From Edaphobacter paludis (lineage in GTDB: Bacteria; Acidobacteriota; Terriglobia; Terriglobales; Acidobacteriaceae): a stretch of DNA of 64,000 bases. The position numbers were made by a program, and so were the translations under genes. Position 1 is the stretch's first letter. Every line of letters starts with the position of its first letter. The notes below the pieces were generated by a model. The model made no database searches. It worked only from the letters and a program-made list of their open reading frames with translations, and had not been told where the DNA came from. Positions 52,701 through 60,300 of the stretch are shown piece after piece. The stretch covers positions 310,001 to 374,000 of the forward strand of contig NZ_CP121194.1 in NCBI RefSeq assembly GCF_039993895.1, given 5' to 3'.

Positions 52701-53206
52701 GGACGCCATTCACAGTCTTCACGGGGGCGGCGTTTGCTGCACAGCTCATCAATCCCGCGCTTCCGGCTACCGCAGGCAATCTAGCCTTCGCTCCTGGAAG
52801 CGGCGACTTCAACGCCGATGGCAATAACAACGACTATCCCAGCATCACCTCATATAAGCAGAGCCATAATAGGAAGGACTATCACACTGGTCGCGGAGTG
52901 CTCGCCGCATGTCCGGCCGGAGTCGTCCCTTGCGGCAACTTCACTCTTCCTGCAATCGGCACGGAGGGCAATGAGATGCCTAACCAATTCCGGAATCCCG
53001 GCTATGCTGACGTAGACTTCACGTTGAAAAAAGTGACACCGATCACGGAGCGAATCAATCTTGAGATTCGCCTCGATACGTTCAACCTCTTCAACCGCGT
53101 GAACTATCAAGGTGTCGACACTAACCTCCAGGACGGAAACTTCGCCCAGAGCACGGGCACCAATCCTGCAAGAAATATGCTGCTGGGTGGCCGTCTCAAC
53201 TTCTAA
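49778..53206 (+). CDS. TonB-dependent receptor, Oar-like (1142 aa)
   Basis: ATG 49778 is chosen because GGAGG lies 6 nt upstream. The 19-codon extension before it has no signal character. The long signal region ends near CWAQ. Next are FSGSLQGSVQDPTGAAVPSAIV (carboxypeptidase-regulatory-like), a plug (LDNLPLAARNPLALVTLAPGV, SANGRGANGNLYVVDGLDVT, ANVQTNTYTVDFGRASSIQT) and a barrel ending ARNMLLGGRLNF. The NLYVVDGLDVTSSI plug motif sets it apart from the other four receptors. A terminator hairpin follows at 53211. It is probably the importer of the utilisation locus that also holds GH127 and the unclassified enzyme at 53699. Confidence 0.9.
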   Translation: MNDSSPIAMKLSYLRKLSAAGIKHFARLFTSVVFCVALLTSATCWAQFSGSLQGSVQDPTGAAVPSAIVTLTNVDTNVSQKATADASGVYRFASLAPGNYQVSAAATGFAGSKTALTLSTNETRNVPIVLSVGQISSTVQVTTQQPLLDTADSRNQLTIDKAALDNLPLAARNPLALVTLAPGVTGLGAGTSTNFNPENSVDASANGRGANGNLYVVDGLDVTSSIRPGVVNLTPNADSVAEANVQTNTYTVDFGRASSIQTVITTRSGTDAYHGFASEYYTYQGLAARGEYGVPAGTRVAPYHTNNLSFGVGGPVIPHHKFFFFAGYEPYLSLTSNGASKQTYEDPAFVSFANEVQPNSPEVQLINKYKPTNVIFSNVQQTAEQAFGKQDLAANTGCGTPSTDNIPCSTPVFDQGNFNSSSYNNSKQYNVRLDKYFDKDRVYGLFYRDTISTGGPAIRPAFATTNNYYTFSIQGNETHTFSPNTLNEAFVGYNRIEGFAPSGGNFTVPVVNVTGLGVGFGSGFALGDYIQHSYHWRDVLTHIHGSHSFKFGYEGWHGDDVALFAAAYAQPSFQFNSLIDLINNNPYSEGNLSYDPVTGKPKANNYGYSQTTAGAFAEDTWKVSHSLTVNYGIRYDNFGNAYPSLAGTGLSNFQLGSGSTFQQRVANGVMTAQSHVFAKDMNYVFSPRGGFAYAPGESGKWLVHGGIGLFHDYFTLGNSENGLSANPPGFVRPTFFNNGSTAAPVFGYGTQNSYPFGYQYPAFQGQPLDSKGGIAGSQIGVGGVDGNLKSPFTINYSLAIDRQISPDFVVSLGYVGSHSGNLIAAGGNTGNTSYGNDVNAYAGDLIQHIKCTESSTKNTCSGTQTRLNTSFGNINYAFNSAVGNYNGLIVSARGRFARRGFLTTSYTHGHSLDDWQNYPVGYPTNQFYANSPYDVRDRLSVGISYELPGSQLGNGLERRVLGGWTVSGLSVLQSGTPFTVFTGAAFAAQLINPALPATAGNLAFAPGSGDFNADGNNNDYPSITSYKQSHNRKDYHTGRGVLAACPAGVVPCGNFTLPAIGTEGNEMPNQFRNPGYADVDFTLKKVTPITERINLEIRLDTFNLFNRVNYQGVDTNLQDGNFAQSTGTNPARNMLLGGRLNF

Positions 53207-53210
53207 ACGA

Positions 53211-53242
53211 TGGCCGCACCCTCTATCCAGCGGGTGCGGCTA
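53211..53242 (+). terminator. Hairpin after TonB receptor
   Basis: GGCCGCACCC and GGGTGCGGCT form a 10-bp stem (one G-U) with a 10-nt loop, 7 nt after the stop codon; TATCTTCATT follows. Confidence 0.7.
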
Positions 53243-53269
53243 TCTTCATTATCAGCATCATCAGGGGGG

Positions 53270-53631
53270 CGGTTGCAGGCGAAGCTGTTCCCGACGACGC
53301 GCTGGTGCAATATCTCCTGGGAGAACAATCATCTCAAAGCACCGAAAATGCTAAGGACTCAACTCTGGTGCCCGGCATCGCGGCGGCAAAGCGGGGCAAC
53401 CGAGCCCGATCCGGATCACCCGGCCACTTACGATACAACAGGCGGAGCTTGCACCGGCATAGGATCCGAACGGTCAAGGTGCGCTCTATCAGGAGATTAT
53501 GGCGCGGCGTCGATCAGGCGATACGACCAAGATTGAAGCTCTGACCGAGGCTGACGACATCTCGCAAGGAGAATGGGCGAAGGCAGCAAGATGCCGATCG
53601 TTATCGATTACAGGACGAGATCAGCTACTGA
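53270..53631 (+). pseudogene. Decayed TPR-protein gene
   Basis: Between the receptor and the next enzyme, pieces of a tetratricopeptide protein appear in different frames. 53287-53325 reads VPDDALVQYLLGEQ, then EPDPDHPAT and QQAELAPA around 53400-53460, then PNGQGALYQEIMARRRSGDT (53468-53530), and finally QDADRYRLQDEISY with TGA 53629-53631. Such TPR proteins often follow acidobacterial TonB receptors. At least two frameshifts and missing sequence mean it is not functional. Confidence 0.55.
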
Positions 53632-53698
53632 TGGATGCCGCTCATGCACCTGAGACAGGTTCAACGTACGACACCCTAATAAGACATCTGGAGAGAGC

Positions 53699-56254
53699 AT
53701 GTCCATGATTGAACGACGATCTTTTTTGAAGTTGCTCGCGGCCGCAGGCCTCACGTCCACGCTGGATCCAACTCTTCTCCATGCGGAGGCAGCGCATCTG
53801 TCCGGGCGGAAGGGCGCTTACGCGCCGGAAAATATCGTCAATGAGTATTACGAATTTTTGCCGGGTGAACGAGCCGCGCTTGCAACCGCGCCGTCACTTA
53901 AAAAAGCTAATTCGATGGGTGTGCAACTGCGGACTGGGGCAAGCAGTCACACACTCTCCGTCGGTGAGACCGTAGATGGGTGGCGACTCCTTGCCGTAGT
54001 CGACATGAATGGCACAACCACCGCTGTCTTTGAAAAGCATGTCACTCATCGCGGAGCAATCGCCTTCGTCACCGCCGAGGAGGGAACAATTGGGATGATC
54101 CCCACGGGCATCGGAGATCTGGCGAAGATACGACCCCGGCAGATCACGGCGCCTGCTGATGTGCAGTTGAGGCGTCGGGCCCGTTATGTCCCAGGCGCTG
54201 ACGTACCGGGCGAGTACATCCTGAACTCCAACGATGACCCCTGCTACGAAAATGTTGCGGCTCTGGGCCCGGAGTTCATTGGCTGGACGCTTGTTGCTAA
54301 CGAACAGAGCGGTCCTATGCGTTCGCTCTTCCTCGAACCGGATGGCACCTCTCGCGAATTGAACAACGATCCTCCGCAGGCATCATGGGCTCCGGATGAA
54401 TTGAGCTCCATCTTCGATCCAAAGGATTTCTTTCCTAACGACAATGTCTACCTTTGGAAGTACGAGAAGGGCTTCAGCAAGCGAACACTGGTTGGCGGCT
54501 TCTGCCCGGCAGCAGATATAGGAGTGTGGAATGAGCAGCACCAATGCGGCTACGAGGCGATGGTACTGCTTCCTGAAGGCGTTGACGCAAGACCTATCGC
54601 GCGTGTCAGGATCATGATCCCCGAAGATCAGATCACGCCCGAGATGCACATTTATCGCGATGCGCAGAACCGTGCTTTTATAGATCGATACGCAAATGGA
54701 AGCGCGCACTCCTTTTTTAGTGCGCTAGCAGGCATCTGGAATCGTTGGAACACTTTCTTCGAGGAGTCGATGCCGGTGACGATCCCTGACGAGTGGCTGC
54801 GCGATAGCGCAAGGGCTGGAATCATGTTGTCGCGATGCAGCTACAGGGGGCTTGAGCCAACCTACCAGATTGGAGAGGGTGCCTACACGAAGATTCCAGA
54901 GCGAAGCCATGCTCTGTTTCCCGTTGCGCAGTACGAGTTCATCTGGGCGCAGCAGCTATGGAATCTGACCGCATCGAGCGACGAATACTTCCAGTTTTAC
55001 CTCGACAAGTATGTGCTGCCCGATGGCAACTTTCTCTACAACGTGCAGGACCAGGTGGAAGCGCCGCTCAACGTCGGATTATTTCTCGCGAACTCGGCAC
55101 GAGGATATTTCTACAGACGTGATCTCAAGGTGTTTTTAGAGCGACTGCCTATATTACGAAGAATGACCGACTATGTTCTTCACCGGTATGAGTATTCCAA
55201 ACAGAGATATGCTCCCAACGATCCGCACTACGGCCTGATCTGGGGATCTCCGGAGGCGGACCTCGGCGACCCGTTAAATGATTATCCCAATTCGCATCCG
55301 TTCTACTATCAGAACGCCGCCGGTGTGTGGCGAGGCATGCACGACCATGCACTCGCGCTTACGGCTGCGGCTGTTGTCGATCCCACGCTCGCTACCGAAG
55401 CTACGCGCTTTACGGCAATTGCGGCAGAGATGAGAACAAACATTCAGCGGTCGCTCGCGACGACACTGGCCGCGATGAGCCCGGCGATGAAGACCGCGGA
55501 AATCACCCCGTTTACTCCTGAAGATACCAATCGCGATCCGAAGCATCTCTTGAGCTACGAGAACCACCGCTTCATGCAGGACTGGTTCCTCGCTGACTGG
55601 GGCGACCAGGCGCTGGACCTTGGGCATCTGAAGCATCGATCCATCGCGGGGATGGAGCTGGTGGGCCTGCACATTGATGGAGGGGAGCAGCGAACGTCCA
55701 ACTTCATGGAGCACGGAACACTTGCCGTCAAAATCCGTCAGGACGACTACCGTTCCTTCCTGCTCACCCTTTATGGTCTTGTCTGTTATACAGCCGACTC
55801 TGGCAATCGCTACTCTCCTGAGGACGCCCTGATTCCCAGAGGCTATGCGGGTGAGGGCAACAAATACGGGTGGTCTGCTGTAGTGAACTCGGTGCTGCAA
55901 CCTGCGCTCGGACTCCGGTGGCTGCTTTGTTATGAAGAGAGTGATGCGGACGTCTGCCATTTGCAGAAGGCCGCTCCGAAACACTGGTTCAGGGAAGGAG
56001 AACGGATCGCAGTCGAACGCTGTCCAACGCGTTTCGGTACCGTCGGCTGGAAGACGGAATCTCTTGCCAACCGTCAATGGCGCGTGACACTCAATCTGCC
56101 GGAGAAATTTGACTGCACTCTTAAAATCCATATCCACCCCTCAGATGGGCAGGCAATTACAACGGCCTCGGTGGGGCAGGTTGAGAAAAACTGTGTCACG
56201 CTTGGCAGCGGCATCTTGGCCAGCCAGCGCACGGTGGAGATCAGGATTGGATGA
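53699..56254 (+). CDS. Tat-exported protein, unclassified six-hairpin-glycosidase-like (851 aa)
   Basis: No named family recognised. The N-terminus has a twin-arginine signal (MIERRSFLKLLAAAGLTSTL). Residues about 30-330 look beta-rich. Residues about 340-750 have repeated helical segments with aromatic/acidic loops (PDEWLRDSARAGIMLSRCSY, FIWAQQLWNLTASSDEYFQF, YVLPDGNFLYNVQDQVEAP, LIWGSPEADLGDP, FLADWGDQALDLGHLKHRSI, GYAGEGNKYGWSAVVN), the look of an (alpha/alpha)6 barrel. A C-terminal beta domain follows. Acidic pairs such as GSPEAD are candidate catalytic residues. It lies downstream of a TonB receptor and decayed TPR gene, so degradation of an imported polysaccharide is likely but unproven. 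The ATG at 53705 (MIERRSF) is as good a start as the one given. Confidence 0.7.
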   Translation: MSMIERRSFLKLLAAAGLTSTLDPTLLHAEAAHLSGRKGAYAPENIVNEYYEFLPGERAALATAPSLKKANSMGVQLRTGASSHTLSVGETVDGWRLLAVVDMNGTTTAVFEKHVTHRGAIAFVTAEEGTIGMIPTGIGDLAKIRPRQITAPADVQLRRRARYVPGADVPGEYILNSNDDPCYENVAALGPEFIGWTLVANEQSGPMRSLFLEPDGTSRELNNDPPQASWAPDELSSIFDPKDFFPNDNVYLWKYEKGFSKRTLVGGFCPAADIGVWNEQHQCGYEAMVLLPEGVDARPIARVRIMIPEDQITPEMHIYRDAQNRAFIDRYANGSAHSFFSALAGIWNRWNTFFEESMPVTIPDEWLRDSARAGIMLSRCSYRGLEPTYQIGEGAYTKIPERSHALFPVAQYEFIWAQQLWNLTASSDEYFQFYLDKYVLPDGNFLYNVQDQVEAPLNVGLFLANSARGYFYRRDLKVFLERLPILRRMTDYVLHRYEYSKQRYAPNDPHYGLIWGSPEADLGDPLNDYPNSHPFYYQNAAGVWRGMHDHALALTAAAVVDPTLATEATRFTAIAAEMRTNIQRSLATTLAAMSPAMKTAEITPFTPEDTNRDPKHLLSYENHRFMQDWFLADWGDQALDLGHLKHRSIAGMELVGLHIDGGEQRTSNFMEHGTLAVKIRQDDYRSFLLTLYGLVCYTADSGNRYSPEDALIPRGYAGEGNKYGWSAVVNSVLQPALGLRWLLCYEESDADVCHLQKAAPKHWFREGERIAVERCPTRFGTVGWKTESLANRQWRVTLNLPEKFDCTLKIHIHPSDGQAITTASVGQVEKNCVTLGSGILASQRTVEIRIG

Positions 56255-57313
56255 TTGGTTCCAGCTGCTGAAGGCGACGCGGTTCTCAATTGCAGGGATA
56301 ATCTTGTGCAGCCGATTGAAAGGTGGGCTGCCTCCACTGCGCTCGAAGCGGAACTTCGGATGGTATAACCAGCGGCGGGTGAGAGGTTACGGTACTCAAA
56401 CTGGCTAAGCAGATCAACATGCGACTGGAGTGACATCTTCGTTGTAATCGTCCGGAGATGCCTCGCTGGTCAGCATTTGGCCAATGCACTGGCTGTCTTG
56501 CCGGGCGAGATGCGTGGCAATTATTGACAGAATTGATCATCTTGAGCAGGTTTCTATCGTCCACGCCCGATCTCTAAATTCCACGTCAACTTATTCGGTA
56601 AGCAGGAAAGTATCGGCTCTTCTTCACACCCGTCCTCCCGTTCGATTTCCGAGGACTCCAGCTCCGATTTGCGAGACATTTCCCGAAGCAGGTCACGGTC
56701 ATTGCGATACCACTCCAAAAAACCAAGGTAATTTAAATAATTTGCGTCCATCAAATCACTTTGTGGTAAAACGTTGCGATAGCAAACAGGGCTGTTCTTT
56801 CGTAGCTTGGTGCAGAGTGTTAAGACGCCTCATTATTTTCACCCAGACATGATATAAGAAAAATAGCTCACCAATAGAAGCTGTTTTCGACCTTCTGCTT
56901 ATGCGGGACGTGCCGTCTTCTTCTCTGGTTTAGCCACAATTCAAGTGGCCGATTATTTATCTGCTGGTTCTAACGTTTAGGGTTCTGTTCATCGATCTAT
57001 TCAACCAGTCGGGCCAAATAATTAGGACTATTTCTTCACTTCAAGCCTGGATTCATCTTTACCTCGGCTATAGCGGCTCCTTGTGATCCGGATCTGCGCT
57101 ATCGGTCTCATCTCCATTAGTGTTTCAGTTTGACCATGAGTTCTCGTTAGCGATAGCCCGGAAGTTGTATACGGACAGCGACCCTTTGGTAATACGCAAT
57201 GTGGCGTGTAGCTATTACGTTAGTTACAGCTCCACTCAGCTCAGCAACACATAACCATAACCGTGACGTAACGTTTACGTTCAGAGTAAACACGGACTCG
57301 GAGAGAGAGCAGC
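56255..57313. other. Long intergenic region
   Basis: About 1.06 kb with no convincing gene. Short frames on both strands have no family features. The right end, 57240-57313, is A/T-rich and holds the near-palindrome at 57266, so the promoter of the large secreted protein is probably here. The left part (56260-56450) may be decayed coding DNA, but I cannot name it. Confidence 0.4.
57266..57280. promoter_or_regulatory. Near-palindrome upstream of large secreted protein gene
   Basis: ACGTAACGTTTACGT is almost symmetrical (CGTAA-CGT-TTACG) and lies 33 nt before the ATG. It resembles a LacI-type operator with one base missing from the usual spacing. Weak evidence only. Confidence 0.25.
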
Positions 57314-60300
57314 ATGAAAAATTTTCTTCTTTTTATCCTCCTATTTTTGACACCCCTTGCTTATGCGAAAAAAATCACAGGTCTTGCGCTGAACTATCAA
57401 GCCGCAACATTGCAGACTGGTAGTAGCTTCCAGTTTTCCGCGACCTGCACATACGCTGATGATTCGACAGATGACTGCAGTGCGGCAGGCGGCGTCACAT
57501 GGAGTACAAGCAGAACCTCAGCACTCACGGTTAGCAATACTGGTCTTGCGACCTGGGTTACTGGTCCGGCCGCAGGCGTGTACGACTATGGTTATGTGAT
57601 CGTCACCGCGGGCACGTTGAACGATCGTGCGACTGTCTATGGACAGCATATCGGCGATACCTGGTATCAATATCCAACACCGGACTATCGTAATTACTCC
57701 ACCCTTAATGTTGTGATCGGGTCCACGGTTACCATTGGTTCGGGTGTTGAAGTCAACCGTACGGATACCAGTGTCACAGGGGAGCCCTTTCAGAATTCAT
57801 GTAACTGGTCAAGCTCGGATCCGACAAAAGCCACGGTCGACCGGCACGGGCAGGTGACGGCTCTGGCTGCAGGGATCGTGACAATCACTTGCGGAAGAGA
57901 AGGGAATGGAGTCTTCGGCGACAGTTCGATGAATGGCTGGCAGGCGCCAGGAAATATTATTACGCTGAATGTAGTTACCGGTGGAACGGGAAATCAAACT
58001 TGGTATGTGCGGCCGGATGGCGGCTCTATTTATAACGCCTCCACCAGTCCTGCCGGGTTGTGCGATGGACAGTCAAATCTACCAGCAATAGGAGCTAAGG
58101 CACATCATTGCGCAGTCGACAATCTGCGCGACCTCTGGGCGGATGGTGTGAACCCCTATCAGGAGCAATGGGTCATATCTGGAGGGGACACCGTTATTGT
58201 GGCGCCCACTGCCGCTGGAGTTGGGTACAACATGAACCTCGACGCGGCCAGCCCATACCAGAACACAAACCCGGGACCGTCCTTCACGCCTATCAACTGT
58301 AATGGTGACCCAAATTGCACGATGCCTCCGATTCCTTCTGGAACAGCAGGCAACCATACGAAAATTCTCGGAGCTAACTACGCTAATTGCCATTCCGATT
58401 CGGCGAAAACGCAGCTGAACGTATCGTATGCTGGGTTTGCGGGAATCAATGTGGCTGATTCTCAATTTGTAGATGTCGCTTGTTTTGAAATAACAGATAA
58501 AGCACAGTGCGCTGTCGACGGCGTTTTCAACAATGCCTGCAACAACGACGGTAGCAACTGGGGAAAGTACGGAATCAGCTCCACCGCCTTAGCCAGTCAA
58601 GTAAATTTTAGCGATATCTTTATTCATGGCGTCGCCCAGGAGGCATGGATAGGCGCGACCGGTGTTGGCGTTGTTCTGGACCACGTCCATATCAAGGGTG
58701 TTCCTTTTGGAGGGATTGATATGGATGATGCCCCTTGGGGGTCGTCGAACATATCAGTAGCTGGTGGCCTGACGATGAACTATTCGACCACCGAATTTGT
58801 AGGATGCGTAGAAGAATATCCGGTAGTTCATAACTATCCTTACATCGAGTGCCGCGACCAAAACACGGGCGCTTATGGTGACGGATTAGGTACTGGCAGC
58901 ACGGTAGGCGCCTGGAGTTTTGACCACGATCTATGGTTTGCAAATTTCCAGGATGGCCTGGACCTTCTTCATTCAGGAATGCAAACGCTTAGCGTTACAA
59001 ACTCACAAAGCATAGCGAACGATGGGCAATCCTATAAGATCGGTTCCGCCGATACAGTCGTGTTCAGAAACAACCTCTCCATAGTAAATTGTGCCCGTAT
59101 AGGCTCTGTGTTTGGTGATGAGCCGGCAAGTGCGATCGTCCCCGGAGTAAATCTCTGTCGAGCGGCAGGCGATGGATTGGTATTTCACTTCACGGATCTC
59201 GGATCATATACAGTTCAGAGCAATACCTTCATCGGATATAACGCAACTCCATTCGACCTTATTTGCGAGGATGCGTGGGACTTTTGCTCTGGAGCTAGCT
59301 CCGTGTTCCAGGATAATGTCGTACTAGGCTACACAAACCCTGCTTACAATCAAGGAATTGCGCCAGGGCTGTTTTACACGGAAACTGGGCATGGACAGGT
59401 ATATCCGGCAAACTATGGATGGTCGGTTCGAGATCATAATCTCTACTACGGAATTCGTCCTGAATGGTGCCCACTTCCGTTGCAGATTGGCGAGACCTGC
59501 AATACTGCAAGCCCCTCATTTACAGGACAGCCCAGCTCGCCCATATCGGCAGATTCGCAACTGGATAATTTCGACTTCACGCCGTCAACGTCCAGTCCGC
59601 TGGTCGGTAAGGGACTGACTATTCCTGGTTTACTCACCGATATTTTCGGCCTTCCCCGTTCACACCCCCCATCCATTGGTGCTGTAGATGCAAGCGATGG
59701 AACAAATGGGCCCGCACCGAATGCGTCACAGGTAGCGTTAGCCGTCAACCCCAACACCATAAATGTGAGCCAGGTAGTTGTGATGACCGCGACAACGACT
59801 GCGGTTGATGGTGTAGTTCCCACTGGTACCATTTCATTTTTGAACGGATCATCTCCTCTTGGAACTGCTACCCTCGATACCTCCGGTGTAGCCACTCTCT
59901 CACTCTCGTCGCTTGCAGCAGGCACGTATGCTGTGACCGCCTCATACTCTGGAGATACGAGTTATGCCGCTGCGGTATCGAGTGCGGTAGCCTTAACAGT
60001 TAATTCGTCAACGACACCTCCTCCTATAACGACGACACCTCCTCCTGTAACAACCACTCCTCCTCCTGTAACAACCACTCCTCCACCCATAACAACGACA
60101 CCTCCCCCAGTAACTGCCACGCCCGCAGACCTCTCAATCCAAATCGGCCAACCCACCTATGGATTCAATGTTATTCCGGGTTCAACTCGTCGTATCTTTG
60201 CTACAGTTACGAATGGAACAACGAACCAAGTCGTCTGGTCGGTCAAATCGGGTTCAGCGCAGATCTCTTCAACGTCTGGGTCATGGATCGATGTAACCGC

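Noticed and set aside
56255..57000. Transposase remnant in the long spacer
   Set aside because: No DDE/RNase-H motif, terminal repeats or target duplication could be found.
60014..60118. Possible CRISPR array
   Set aside because: The units are contiguous 21-bp coding repeats without spacers inside a long open frame. No cas genes are present.
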